Origin: CAVZTX01 sp963778375
GTDB lineage: Bacteria; Chloroflexota; Ktedonobacteria; Ktedonobacterales; Ktedonobacteraceae
Reading direction: 5' to 3'
Length of the DNA: 64,000 nucleotides
NCBI GenBank assembly: GCA_963778375.1
Contig: CAVZTX010000027.1
Location: 286,515 to 350,514, forward strand
Of this stretch, positions 36,960 to 46,426 are shown piece by piece. Positions within the stretch are counted from its first letter, which is position 1; each line of letters begins with the position of its first letter. Both the position numbers and the translations under genes were made by a program. The notes below the pieces were generated by a model that saw only the letters and a list, made by a program, of their open reading frames with translations, ran no database searches and was not told the DNA's origin.

Positions 36960-37103
36960 TTTGAGATGAACCTGCTGGAATCTTGGTGATTGTTCTGTGG
37001 ATGAGTTGTTCTCTCCATCCTCATGCGCATCAACTCTCTTGACTCTTGAGAGCATCGTCTCTCAACAGAAGAAAAGGCTACATTCCAGCAGGTTCATCTC
37101 AAA
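36960..37103. mobile_element. 144-bp MITE-like element with 22-bp perfect terminal inverted repeats
   Basis: Left end TTTGAGATGAACCTGCTGGA plus AT (36960-36981); right end 37082-37103 is its exact complement. No coding capacity inside. It looks like a non-autonomous relic of an IS. The right end is flanked by a direct repeat AAAGGCTACA, one copy just inside and one just outside, so the exact target duplication is unclear. Confidence 0.6.
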
Positions 37104-37177
37104 GGCTACAACATGAATGGGTTACAATAGAGATGAATGTAAGGAATGTGAAAATCTCTGTTCATGAAAGGTACCAT

Positions 37178-37693
37178 ATGATCCTTCCCAAAGATCGCGA
37201 CCCTCGCTTCATCACCATCCGCCGTGGTGGGACGCTCACGGATTCAGACCATCACCTTCTCGCCTCGTGGGCGACGGCATGTGCGGAGCACGTCCTGCAC
37301 TTCTTCGAGGAGGCTCAGCCTTCGGACTCGCGACCGCGTCACGCCATTGAGCAGGCTCGGGCATGGGCGCGCGGCGAGATCACGATGTCCCAGGCCCGCG
37401 CGGCGGGCGGCCACGCAATGGGTGCGGCCAGAGACCTGAGTGGAGCAGCACGGCATGCCGCGTATGCTGCCGGTCAGGCGGCGGTCGTCGCGCATGTCGC
37501 CGCGCATGAGCTCGGAGCCGCAGCCTATGCGATCAAGGCCGCACGCGCGGCTGCGCCTGAAGGTGAGGGCGAGAGTGCTGGCCGGCGAGAGTGCCGCTGG
37601 CAGCGCGACCAGTTGCCGGATGCGATTCGCGAGCTTGTCCTGGACGATCAGCGGGTGCGAAACGACATCTGCTGGTCGGTCTTCGACTGCTGA
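37178..37693 (+). CDS. Putative immunity protein (Imm5-like)
   Basis: 171 residues from ATG 37178 (AAAGG seven bases upstream; ATG 37133 is an alternative). The alanine-rich helical domain HHLLASWATACAEHVLHFFE, then ARAWARGEITMSQARAAGGH and AAYAAGQAAVVAHVAAHELG match the family labelled putative immunity protein (Imm5-like). GC-rich compared with its surroundings. No toxin gene is visible beside it; a MITE lies upstream and a transposase relic downstream, suggesting a stranded cargo gene. The ligand or toxin partner is unknown. Confidence 0.65.
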   Translation: MILPKDRDPRFITIRRGGTLTDSDHHLLASWATACAEHVLHFFEEAQPSDSRPRHAIEQARAWARGEITMSQARAAGGHAMGAARDLSGAARHAAYAAGQAAVVAHVAAHELGAAAYAIKAARAAAPEGEGESAGRRECRWQRDQLPDAIRELVLDDQRVRNDICWSVFDC

Positions 37694-37785
37694 TGGGCGA
37701 CTGGCGTGTGCCAGCACTGCCCAACAAGCGCTTCGAGCCGAAGCCGCGAGCGCGTATGAGGATGACGCGACGGCCTGAGCAGGAG

Positions 37786-38215
37786 AGCCACAAGTCTCAA
37801 AGAAGCGCGCTGGCAGGCCATGGAAGAGGATCGAGAGTCGAGGAGCATCAGCGGGACGGGCATTGCGATCCAGGCGCTGTGACCAGGAAAGTCGGGAGTG
37901 GGCACGCTGCTCGCGCGAGGACACGATCTCGCCCTGTTCAACGGGAAGCTCTGGGAGACGAGGCGGAGGGAAAGGTTCCCAGGAGAAGGTGACGGTTTCC
38001 CTGCGAATGAGCTGAAGCCAATGGCGACGCAGGGAGCGGCGAGGCCAATCCCGCCACAGGAGAGGAGCAGACGGAGGCAAGGGTGGCGGCAGCAGCTCAG
38101 ATGCGGGGCAGGCAGCGCTTCGGTTTGGGGCAAGGCGCGTTGGCGAGCGACTTTGCGGGTTCCATCGACATCGACCACCAACCAGGACTGCTCACACCGA
38201 TCGGTGATGCTACCA
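37786..38215 (-). pseudogene. Transposase relic with internal deletion and frameshift
   Basis: On the minus strand an N-terminal piece (SWLVVDVDGTRKVARQRALP) is followed, in another frame, by the C-terminal end of the same kind of protein (APLLWRDWPRRSLRRHW, REQRAHSRLSWSQRLDRNAR, HGLPARFF). The catalytic middle is missing. I recall this start and end from multi-copy Ktedonobacteria transposases; IS family not assigned. Non-functional. Confidence 0.6.
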
Positions 38216-38477
38216 ATGGTCGATCAACAGACCCAACAGCAGATTACTAACCTTGTGAATGCCTGCGGAGGCTATTGGGAACTTCGCAGCATCTCGCAGC
38301 GAAGGTTTCGGAGTGAGAAAGATTGATCTTGTCTCAGCAGCAAAAAGTGAGTAATATATTCTTCAATAGAACGCAATGAGTTCATTCATGACTAGCACCC
38401 ATTCATCACGTCCTTTTCTAGCGAAGAGCGGTGCGACAGGCAGCGAGGAAACAACAAGGAAGAGCAAGGAGAACGGC

Positions 38478-39281
38478 ATGACAGAAACGAGTGAAATCTG
38501 GACTGGGGAAGCCATCAGCTATGATCGGACGCGCCCTACGCCGCCCTCGGCTCTGCTCGATCTGCTCACGCAGTTGATTCACATGCCACATCCCGCCCTG
38601 GTGGTGGACTTGGGGAGCGGGACAGGGCTTTCAACTGTAATCTGGGGTGAGCGGGCGCAACGGGTGATCGGGATCGAACCCAATGATGACATGCGTACTC
38701 AGGCCATACGTAAGATCGAGCATCATCCCTACACGGCACATATCGAGTATCGCAAGGGGGTTGCTCATCGAACCGGCCTACCCGAGGGATGTGCTGATAT
38801 CGTCACCTGTGCTCAATCGCTGCACTGGATGGAACCGACTTCGACCCTGGCAGAGGTCGCACGTATTCTGCGTCCCGGTGGACTCTTCGCTGCCTACGAC
38901 TATGACTGGCCGCCAACACTCAATTGGGAGCTTGAGCAGATATATCAGGAGGTGGATGAACGCTTCGATGAGCTTCTCAAGGAGCGCAAGCTTACTCAGA
39001 ACCTCCAGAGATGGTCGAAAGACACGCATCTCGAGCGCATGCGTGACAGTGCTCACTTCCGCTTTACACGCGAATTGTTTCTTCATCATATCGAGCAAGG
39101 AGACGCTGCACGCTTCATTAAGATGATTCTGACCAATGCGTACAGACACCAGTTCAAGCTGAAAACTATCACCAAACAAGAGATCGGCTTTGATCGCCTC
39201 ACACACGCCGCGTTCCAATATATCGGGTCCGAACCGATCCCTTGGTACTTTAGTTACAGAATCCGGCTCGGCATGAAGTGA
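38478..39281 (+). CDS. Class I SAM-dependent methyltransferase
   Basis: 267 residues from ATG 38478 (AAGGAG six bases upstream). Rossmann-fold methyltransferase of the Methyltransf_11 group: motif I LVVDLGSGTGLSTVIWG, acidic residue in VIGIEPNDDM, motif IV ADIVTCAQSLHWM and post-motif EVARILRPGGLFAAYD. Substrate unknown; the family covers small-molecule methylation. Apparently a single gene. Confidence 0.8.
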   Translation: MTETSEIWTGEAISYDRTRPTPPSALLDLLTQLIHMPHPALVVDLGSGTGLSTVIWGERAQRVIGIEPNDDMRTQAIRKIEHHPYTAHIEYRKGVAHRTGLPEGCADIVTCAQSLHWMEPTSTLAEVARILRPGGLFAAYDYDWPPTLNWELEQIYQEVDERFDELLKERKLTQNLQRWSKDTHLERMRDSAHFRFTRELFLHHIEQGDAARFIKMILTNAYRHQFKLKTITKQEIGFDRLTHAAFQYIGSEPIPWYFSYRIRLGMK

Positions 39282-39433
39282 GTGCAGGGATTTGACAAAG
39301 AAAAACACATCACGAAGGATCTCTTGCGAATTTCTGAGTAATCACCAGATAGCACCGCACAATTACCACATCTGCAATTATGATATACTGCTGAGAAACT
39401 TCATTGTCATCTCGGCAGTATATCGGAGCAGGC

Positions 39434-41989
39434 ATGGTCAAAAAGGCAGCTCAAGCAACCCCTAACACACTGTTGCGTCACGCCAGACTCGAACATGGCT
39501 GGACCCAGAAAGACCTGGCAGATCGCATCGGCTCCCCTATAAACGTGAACATCAACCGCTGGGAACGCGGCACAGCCCTCCCCAGCGCCTACTATATGCA
39601 GCGACTATGCGAAGTCTTCGGCAAGAGCGCCATCGAGTTGGGCTTTCTACCATCCAACCAATCGCAGCCAGCACCTTCAGAGACCGCTACAAGCAACACA
39701 CCAGAACCTACCTCCATACCACCCGAATCAAAGTCCCTTTGGAACGTCCCTTTCCGGCGCAATCCCTTCTTTACAGGCCGCACGCACTTACTCTCCACAT
39801 TGCATCAGCGACTCACCTCCACCGGCAGCATAGCTCTTTCAGGTCTGGGCGGAGTCGGCAAAACGCAAATCGCGGTCGAGTACGCCTACCGCTACCGCGC
39901 CGACTACAACGCCATCTTCTGGGTACGCGCCGCCAGCCGGGAAACACTGATCACCGATTTTGTAAACCTGGCTGCTTTGCTCGCCTTACCAGGACGTGAT
40001 GCCCCGGACCAGATGACTATCGTGGCAGCAGTCAAGCGTCACCTTGCTCAACGTACAGGCTGGCTGCTCATCCTGGATAACGCGGATGATCTTGCCATGC
40101 TCTCCGACTTTTTGCCCACCGGCGACCAGGCGCACATACTACTAACGACGCGTGCACAAGCAACGGGAAGGATTGCCGAAAGCCTGATCGTCGAGAAGAT
40201 GGACATGAGCGAAGGCACACTGCTGCTGTTGCGTCGCGCAAAGTTGCTTATTCCCGATGCACCCCTCAACAATGTCCCGCGAGCACTACGCATTCAAGCG
40301 CAAACCCTGGTTGAAGAACTGGACTGCTTGCCCCTCGCTCTTGATCAGGCTGGGGCCTACATCGAAGAAACGAGCTGCAATCTTGCCGAGTACCTCGCAC
40401 TCTACCAGAAACGCCGGCTCGCCCTGCTCAAGCGTGAAAGCCTCGTCTCCTCCGACTATCCACACACCGTCGCCAGCACCTGGGCGCTCTCCCTCGAGCA
40501 AATTGAGCAGGCGGACCCATCTGCCGCCGAACTGCTACGTCTATGCGCGTTTCTCGCCCCAGATGCCATCCCAGAAACAATGCTTGCCGAAGGGGCCGCG
40601 GAGCTAGGTTCCATCCTCGGGCCGGTAGTGGCAGACCCCTATCTGTTGAACGAAGCCATCCAGGTACTGCGTCGCTACTCCTTAGTCAAGCGAGACCCAG
40701 AGGCCCGCCTGCTCAGCATCCATCGCCTCGTGCAGGTCGTGCTCAAAGAAAATCTGGATACCGTGACGAGACAACAATGGGCTGAGCGCACCGTACGAAT
40801 GGTCAACGCCGCATTTCCCGAAGCGAGTTTCGCCCACTTGAACCGTTGTGAACGCTACCTGCCTCATGCACAGGCCTGCGCCAGCCTCATCGAAGAGTAT
40901 CACCTGAGCTTCCCCGAAGCCGCGCACCTCCTCCACCAGATGGGCATCTACCTGAACAAGCGTGCGCACCATGCACAAGCCAACCCATTCTTGCAGCAGG
41001 CCCTCCGCATCAGTGAACAGATACTCGATACACTTCATCCCCAGATGGCGAATGTTCTCCATGATCTGGCAGAAAACTACGTCGGTCTTGGCAGCGATGC
41101 AAAAGCCGAAACACTCTTCAATCGCTCACTGGCCATCCGTGAGCAAACCCTCGCTGATTATCATCCCGATGTGGCGGAAAGCCTCACCCATTTGGGCCAA
41201 CTCTATCACTACCAGGGTAAATACCAGCAAGCTGAGTCGCTCTACTCGCGCGCTCTTGCCATCTGGGAAAATCCCTCCGGATCAGGACGCCTGGATGCCC
41301 AAGAGGGCCTGGGCTTCGTCCTCAACAACCTTGCGCTCCTCTATGACCACCAGGGCCACTATGAACAATCAGAGCCGCTCCACCTGCGCGCCCTGAAAAT
41401 CAGGGAGCAAGCGCTAGGGCCTGAGCACCCCGACACTGCCGAAAGCCTGAATAACCTCGCATACCTTTACGGAAAGATAGAGAAGTATGAGCAAGCCGAA
41501 CTGCTTCTACAAAGAGCCATCAGCGTTCAGGAGCAGGGCCTGGGTCCTGAGCATCCAGACGTAGCCAGAAGCCTCGGCAATCTTGCGAACATCTTCACGC
41601 TCCAGGGCAAGTACGAACAGGCCGAACTGCTCCACCTGCGCGCCTTGAGAATCTGGGAGCAAGCGCTGGGATCCGATCATTCCGCCATATCGTACAGTCT
41701 AAGTAACCTGGCGCTTCTCTATCGCCATCAGGGCAAGTACGAGCAAGCCAATTCCCTCTACCAGCGCGCCTTGAAGATTCGCCAACAAACCCTTGGTCCT
41801 GAGCATCCACGAGTAGCCCAAACCCTCAGCAACCTTGCCCAGACCCTCACCCTCCAGAGCAGATACGAAGAAGCCGAACCCCTCTACCAGCAAGCCCTCG
41901 CCATCTTCGAACAATCTTTCGGTCCCGACCACCCTGACACCATCACCACCCGCAAAGCCCACACCGAGCAACAACACCTCATGCGTTAG
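39434..41989 (+). CDS. XRE-HTH / NB-ARC / TPR STAND regulator
   Basis: 851 residues from ATG 39434 (GGAG five bases upstream). HTH of the XRE type at about 8-60 (TLLRHARLEHGWTQKDLADR, INRWERGTALP). NB-ARC NTPase: Walker A ALSGLGGVGKTQIAVEYAY near 145, Walker B TGWLLILDNADD and sensor ILLTTRAQATGR. From about 490 to the end, eight or so kinesin-light-chain-type TPRs (repeat core EHPDTAESLNNLAYLYGKIE). STAND proteins are ATP-dependent switches that oligomerise when the TPR or WHD part meets its ligand; with an XRE head it is probably a transcriptional regulator, but STAND proteins also serve in phage defence. Confidence 0.85.
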   Translation: MVKKAAQATPNTLLRHARLEHGWTQKDLADRIGSPINVNINRWERGTALPSAYYMQRLCEVFGKSAIELGFLPSNQSQPAPSETATSNTPEPTSIPPESKSLWNVPFRRNPFFTGRTHLLSTLHQRLTSTGSIALSGLGGVGKTQIAVEYAYRYRADYNAIFWVRAASRETLITDFVNLAALLALPGRDAPDQMTIVAAVKRHLAQRTGWLLILDNADDLAMLSDFLPTGDQAHILLTTRAQATGRIAESLIVEKMDMSEGTLLLLRRAKLLIPDAPLNNVPRALRIQAQTLVEELDCLPLALDQAGAYIEETSCNLAEYLALYQKRRLALLKRESLVSSDYPHTVASTWALSLEQIEQADPSAAELLRLCAFLAPDAIPETMLAEGAAELGSILGPVVADPYLLNEAIQVLRRYSLVKRDPEARLLSIHRLVQVVLKENLDTVTRQQWAERTVRMVNAAFPEASFAHLNRCERYLPHAQACASLIEEYHLSFPEAAHLLHQMGIYLNKRAHHAQANPFLQQALRISEQILDTLHPQMANVLHDLAENYVGLGSDAKAETLFNRSLAIREQTLADYHPDVAESLTHLGQLYHYQGKYQQAESLYSRALAIWENPSGSGRLDAQEGLGFVLNNLALLYDHQGHYEQSEPLHLRALKIREQALGPEHPDTAESLNNLAYLYGKIEKYEQAELLLQRAISVQEQGLGPEHPDVARSLGNLANIFTLQGKYEQAELLHLRALRIWEQALGSDHSAISYSLSNLALLYRHQGKYEQANSLYQRALKIRQQTLGPEHPRVAQTLSNLAQTLTLQSRYEEAEPLYQQALAIFEQSFGPDHPDTITTRKAHTEQQHLMR

Positions 41990-42014
41990 GATCTTAACCC
42001 TTGCCAACCAACCC

Positions 42015-43370
42015 CTATCTTTCATCAGACAAAACAGGTGGATTGGCCCTCCAAGAAGTACCTTTTCCATCTTGTGGAGTTGGACGCAGCCACAGTGAGA
42101 CATGTGTCGGCTGCATCGTCTCCTGCACGACTCCCACCAACCGTTCACGCAACGTATCCAGATCAACCTCCTGGCGCAGCGTTGCACTGAACGCTGCCAC
42201 AATCTTCGTACTATCATACTTGCTGCGGTAGAAGCGGCGATCAATCACACGCTGAATACGTCGTCGCAAAGGTTGGAACAGCGCAGCTATAACCAGAGTA
42301 GAGACGACAATCGCTACACTGTTGTTCTGTCTAACGACACCCGCCAGCAGCACTTGCAGTCCAACGATCAAGCCAACATAGACCCCCGTCAGGATAAGAG
42401 TGAGCGTCCCATAGACCAGCGTGCGGTTGATGATGATATCGATATCCCACAACCGGTAGCGGAACATAGCCAGCCCAAGCGAGATCGGAATAAGCAGGCT
42501 AATGATGGAAAAACTATTGTTGAACAACACAGCAAGGAAGCCATTGAGTTGAATCGACAGGCTCTGTATGAGCACCTCTCCAAAGAAACCAACCACCATA
42601 ACGATAAAGAAGCTGTAGGCCACCCATTTAATCTGCTGGCGCTCTAGCACATCGGCCCCCCGGAAATAGCGATAGAGTTGCGCCAGTGTCAAAACAATCC
42701 AGCAGCCAAACCAGGCGATCGCATTGAACGGATTGTTATCTAGCGCCCAACCGGGAATACGCAACTGGCGCAGGAAGAGTATGTAAACAACCTCATATAC
42801 AGGATTGATCAGCGTAACCCACAAGGTCCAGCGTGGCACAAACCGCCCATTGGGAAAGAGTGCGAGTGTGAACAGAATACTCAATCCATTAACCACTTGC
42901 ACGCCATTCTCTGGAATGCGCCAGCTAGATGAGCTGTAGAGTAGGACACCTGTCGCATTGTTCGCGCCAAAACTGATGAGCATGAGTGACACCAGAAGAG
43001 CCATCCAATCGTCAGATTTACGCCAGAAGAGAATACCACCAACAGCAAACCAGACGAACGCCGTGCCAACATTAAGCGCGAGCCAGAACCAGGCATAGGC
43101 ATCGAGCGAAAAGCCTTGTAGTGGAAGTGTCTGTATCTGATTCGCGCTCAGTTGACCAACAGAGCTTCCACACCATACACTACTACAGGGCTGGTGTAGA
43201 ACTGAAAGTGTATCCGGCAAACTGCCAAAGAAGACAATCAGAATGAAGACCACCACAGCAACCCACCCCACACGCGCTAGGACGAGCCAACGCCCCGACA
43301 ATCGCGTATTGCTTTCCCTTCTGGATTCACTATTCATCTTGATTCTTGATGACACCTTGTCCAAAGTCAT
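42015..43370 (-). CDS. Multi-helix membrane sensor-like protein without kinase domain (paralogue 1)
   Basis: 451 residues; AGGAG five bases before ATG 43370. About nine helices, then a cytoplasmic end with PLRRRIQRVIDRRFYRSKYD and AAFSATLRQEVDLDTLRERL, ending VVQETMQPTHVSLWLRPT. This is the input half of a family of sensor kinases, stopping where a GAF or kinase domain usually begins. Closely similar to the gene at 50877. Both carry the same 21-base direct-repeat motif upstream. Signal unknown. Confidence 0.7.
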   Translation of the reverse strand: MTLDKVSSRIKMNSESRRESNTRLSGRWLVLARVGWVAVVVFILIVFFGSLPDTLSVLHQPCSSVWCGSSVGQLSANQIQTLPLQGFSLDAYAWFWLALNVGTAFVWFAVGGILFWRKSDDWMALLVSLMLISFGANNATGVLLYSSSSWRIPENGVQVVNGLSILFTLALFPNGRFVPRWTLWVTLINPVYEVVYILFLRQLRIPGWALDNNPFNAIAWFGCWIVLTLAQLYRYFRGADVLERQQIKWVAYSFFIVMVVGFFGEVLIQSLSIQLNGFLAVLFNNSFSIISLLIPISLGLAMFRYRLWDIDIIINRTLVYGTLTLILTGVYVGLIVGLQVLLAGVVRQNNSVAIVVSTLVIAALFQPLRRRIQRVIDRRFYRSKYDSTKIVAAFSATLRQEVDLDTLRERLVGVVQETMQPTHVSLWLRPTPQDGKGTSWRANPPVLSDER

Positions 43371-43464
43371 CCAAGCTCCTGCTCAAACCGCTGCCAAACG
43401 CCTGACAGGCCATATCTATACCCTAACCTCTGCTCCTTATCTTACCATACACCCGTCCAAAAAA

Positions 43465-43485
43465 CGTTACGAAAAGCGTTACGAA
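43465..43485 (-). promoter_or_regulatory. Tandem TTCGTAACG motif upstream of sensor paralogue 1
   Basis: On the gene strand: TTCGTAACGCTTTTCGTAACG, i.e. two TTCGTAACG units with a 12-base period, 95 bases upstream of ATG 43370. An identical 21-base block occurs upstream of the paralogue at 50877. Confidence 0.65.
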
Positions 43486-43500
43486 ATTGCTGCTGATTGA

Positions 43501-43839
43501 TTATCCCCCTTGTGCAGCACTGGCATCCACTTCGGAGATATATTCAGCAAAGAGCTGGTATTCATATGGTTGACTATGTGAAATTACCCAATCCTTTTCT
43601 ATCACAAGCAGTGCACTAATCCCTTGAGCAGTGGGAACAATGACTGTGGCTTGGGCAGCAAGCAAAGGAGTTTGCGTCCACCCAATAAAGAATAAGCCAA
43701 TCACTATCGAGGAAGGCATACCGGCTATGACACCGCCGACTTTCGGCCCATTTTTTCAGCGAGGATGGTTGAGCCAGTGATCCAAAGACTCCCAATAACG
43801 AAACTGATGAGTAGTTTGAAGAGAAAAATAGCATCCACC
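43501..43839 (-). pseudogene. DUF3147-like membrane protein fragment, frameshifted and truncated
   Basis: From ATG 43839 (MVDAIFLFKLLISFVIGSLW) the frame breaks at about 43735 and continues as GGVIAGMPSSIVIGLFFIGW in another frame. The pattern AEKMGRKxGGVIAGMPSSIV is typical of small DUF3147-like membrane proteins. After LLVIEKD the expected further helices are missing, so besides the shift it is also cut short. It may be a real pseudogene. Confidence 0.45.
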
Positions 43840-43884
43840 ATATGAGAAGTATATACGAATGTATAAGCTTATGCGAATAGCTAA

Positions 43885-44352
43885 CTACGAAAGCGGCTTC
43901 TTTCTAGACTGATAGACCCCAGGCTGAGAGCGAAAGCCAATCGCAAGCCGGTTCCAACCATTGATCGCCACAATAGCCAGTGTCAGATTCACCAGCTCCT
44001 CCTCGCTAAACTGCCGACGCACCTCTTCATAGACAGCATCCGAAGCGTGTCCCTCGCTAACCAGCGTCAACTCCTCCGTCCAGAGTAGCGCAGCACGTTC
44101 CCGTTCGCTGTAGAATGGTGCCTCCCGCCACGCGTTGAGCATGTAGAGACGCTGCTCGCTCTCACCCAGAGCACGCGCATCCTTGCTGTGCATATCAAGA
44201 CAATACGCGCAGCCATTGATCTGCGAAGCCCGCATCTTCACCAGTTCCATCATCAAAGGCTCCAGTCCGCAATCATCGACATATCTTTGCAGTCCCGCCA
44301 TCGCCCTGTAGCCCTGGGGAGCCACTTTGGCATACTTCAGCCGTTCTTCCAT
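43885..44352 (-). CDS. Carboxymuconolactone decarboxylase / AhpD-like protein
   Basis: 155 residues, GGGAG upstream. Thiol-active motif INGCAYCLDMHSKDARAL (CxxC with a following His) as in AhpD-type alkylhydroperoxidases; the helix APFYSERERAALLWTEELTL is also typical. Probably a peroxidase or reductase relay protein rather than a true decarboxylase. Stands alone downstream of the LysR gene on the same strand. Confidence 0.85.
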   Translation of the reverse strand: MEERLKYAKVAPQGYRAMAGLQRYVDDCGLEPLMMELVKMRASQINGCAYCLDMHSKDARALGESEQRLYMLNAWREAPFYSERERAALLWTEELTLVSEGHASDAVYEEVRRQFSEEELVNLTLAIVAINGWNRLAIGFRSQPGVYQSRKKPLS

Positions 44353-44525
44353 CGAACTAATCTCCCTCTTAAAATCCGTTTTGACTCAGATGTACATCCA
44401 GAAGCATATCATAATAATGAACCTTTTAAAGGACTTCTTGTCGAGGTCAGGCGGTACGCTGTCAAGAGGCCCACCCGGTCTCGCCCTCTCTCTCTTTCAA
44501 GTATAGGTTTTTCCGAATCCCCGAG

Positions 44526-45428
44526 CTACCCCTGGTTTATACGTGTATCTTTTGCCTGCATATCTACCTCATCAACAAAATCTTGCAACACCTTGTTCAG
44601 GGGCATGTTCCGTTTCAGGCAGACTAATGCGCTTTCTCGATAGCCTGGAGGAAGATCCTCAACTTCCACTTCAACCAATCTGCCCGTTTGGAGTTCTTCG
44701 GCCACTGTAGCGCGAGTGAGGAAGGCGGCACCCAGATCGTGCAGGAGGATATAGCGAACAGTTTCAATGGGCAGTGTGGTCATGGGACCGGCCTGCTCTT
44801 TGATGCGCGCAGTGAAGTCGTGTGCCGAGGGACCCCAGGGGACTATGAGTAGATGCCCACGCGCTTTCTTGACCTCTTCCAGGCGCGCTTTGCCCTGTCT
44901 GGCTAACGCGCTGTTTGCTGGAGCCACTAGCACCAATGGTTCGCGGAAGCGCAAGAGTTCGGCAAGATCAGAATTATAAAAGGGCCAGCTTACCAGGCCC
45001 AGTTTGACGAGGCCATCGTAGAGCATCTCGATGACCTGCTCGCTGTGACCGGTGAGTACAAAGAAATCCACCCGTGGATGGGTGTCGTGAAACTCCACAA
45101 TTGTCTCGGCCAGGAAACCGCCTGCCAGCGATTGCAGAGTTCCAATCGTAATGCGCCCACGCTGACCCTCCTCGCTCAGGCGCGCAGCCTCAATGCCCTC
45201 GTTCAATACCTCCAGTACTCGCCGCACATAGCTTAGGAAGCTCTCGCCTCGCTCGGTAAGAGCGAGCCGATGTCCCCCACGCACAAAAAGCGGCCCGCCG
45301 ATCTCCAGTTCGATGTTCTGAATGCGTGCGCTGATCGTCGGCTGGGTAATATCTAGCTGACGCGCGGCCCGGCTGAAGCTTCCCGCGCGCACAATCCGTT
45401 CAAAAGCCAGCAATTGATTGATGTCCAT
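44526..45428 (-). CDS. LysR family transcriptional regulator
   Basis: 300 residues from ATG 45428 (MDINQLLAFERIVRAGSFSR). Winged HTH: FSRAARQLDITQPTISARIQ, then the effector-binding domain with RITIGTLQSLAGGFLAETIV and GLVSWPFYNSDLAELLRFRE. Divergent from the methyltransferase gene at 45580; a perfect dyad between them is a likely LysR box, so it probably controls both itself and that gene. Confidence 0.85.
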   Translation of the reverse strand: MDINQLLAFERIVRAGSFSRAARQLDITQPTISARIQNIELEIGGPLFVRGGHRLALTERGESFLSYVRRVLEVLNEGIEAARLSEEGQRGRITIGTLQSLAGGFLAETIVEFHDTHPRVDFFVLTGHSEQVIEMLYDGLVKLGLVSWPFYNSDLAELLRFREPLVLVAPANSALARQGKARLEEVKKARGHLLIVPWGPSAHDFTARIKEQAGPMTTLPIETVRYILLHDLGAAFLTRATVAEELQTGRLVEVEVEDLPPGYRESALVCLKRNMPLNKVLQDFVDEVDMQAKDTRINQG

Positions 45429-45475
45429 AACACCTCTATCCTGCTGAATCATAAAAAAATTCGATAGCTATTATA

Positions 45476-45502
45476 GATAGTATTGGCTTGAACTATACTA
45501 TC
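45476..45502. promoter_or_regulatory. LysR-box candidate in the divergent promoter region
   Basis: GATAGTAT-N11-ATACTATC, a perfect 8-bp dyad, matching the T-N11-A rule, placed between the lysR start (45428) and the methyltransferase start (45580). Confidence 0.65.
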
Positions 45503-45579
45503 ACATCAAGTAGACTCATGAATAGACAATCAGCTCTTCATCTGAAAGGGGTCACAAAGAAAGAGAAAGGCAACAAAAG

Positions 45580-46353
45580 ATGCACATGGACATTCCTCAA
45601 TTGAACTGGCATAACTGGATGCAACGCTGGGACCGGCAGCAGAGCAGCTACCTGCCTGATCGTGAAGGGCGCTTTACCGCTATGCTCGACGTGTTGGAAG
45701 CACTGCTGCCTGAGCAATTTGTAGCGCTTGACCTGGCCTGTGGTCCTGGTTCAATCAGCCAGCGCCTCTTATCTCGCTTCCCACAGGCACGCTCCATCGC
45801 TATAGACTTTGATCCTATTCTGCTGCTGCTCGGACAGCAAGTCCTGGGTGAGATGCACGGGCGTTTGCGCTGGTTGGACGCGGACATCAGTGAGCCTTCA
45901 TGGCAAACCCAACTTGGAGAGAAGCAGGTGGATGCTGTGTTAAGCACAACAGCCCTCCACTGGCTGTCCGCTGGCGAACTGGTGGAGTTATATCACCAGT
46001 TAGGAACCCTCATTCGCCCCGGCGGGATCTTCCTCAATGGAGATAACTTCGCGTTTGCCCCACACATGCCGAGCTTCAATGCGGTAAGTGAGAGCGGACA
46101 TGCGCGTTGGAGCGCTGAGGCTTCCAGGCAAACGGACAGGGAAGATTGGAAAACCTGGTGGGAGGCGCTGAGGCGCGAGCCAGGGATGGGGCCGCTCTTC
46201 GCGGAAAGTGAGAGCCGCTTCAGCAGCAAAGCGCATCACGATTCTCATACTCTGGCAGAAGTACATCAGGCGGCGCTGCGCGATGCGGGGTTTCGCGAAG
46301 TTGGCGTGATCTGGCAGCACCTGGATAATCGGGTCGTGATGGCGGTGCGTTAG
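45580..46353 (+). CDS. SAM-dependent methyltransferase (trans-aconitate-methyltransferase-like)
   Basis: 257 residues; AAAGG about ten bases before the ATG. Motif I ALDLACGPGSISQRLL, acidic SIAIDFDPILLLLG, motif IV VDAVLSTTALHWLSAGEL and LGTLIRPGGIFLNGDNF. Likely regulated by the divergent LysR protein. Substrate unknown. Confidence 0.8.
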   Translation: MHMDIPQLNWHNWMQRWDRQQSSYLPDREGRFTAMLDVLEALLPEQFVALDLACGPGSISQRLLSRFPQARSIAIDFDPILLLLGQQVLGEMHGRLRWLDADISEPSWQTQLGEKQVDAVLSTTALHWLSAGELVELYHQLGTLIRPGGIFLNGDNFAFAPHMPSFNAVSESGHARWSAEASRQTDREDWKTWWEALRREPGMGPLFAESESRFSSKAHHDSHTLAEVHQAALRDAGFREVGVIWQHLDNRVVMAVR

Positions 46354-46426
46354 CTGCAGGTGCAAGGAGCAACACGATGCTGATGGAGAAACACAGATGA
46401 CGCTCTCGCATGGACAGGAGAGAAAC

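Noticed and set aside
37244..38080. Intact 278-residue minus-strand gene
   Set aside because: Only its first third resembles a transposase C-terminus; the rest is antisense to the immunity-like gene.
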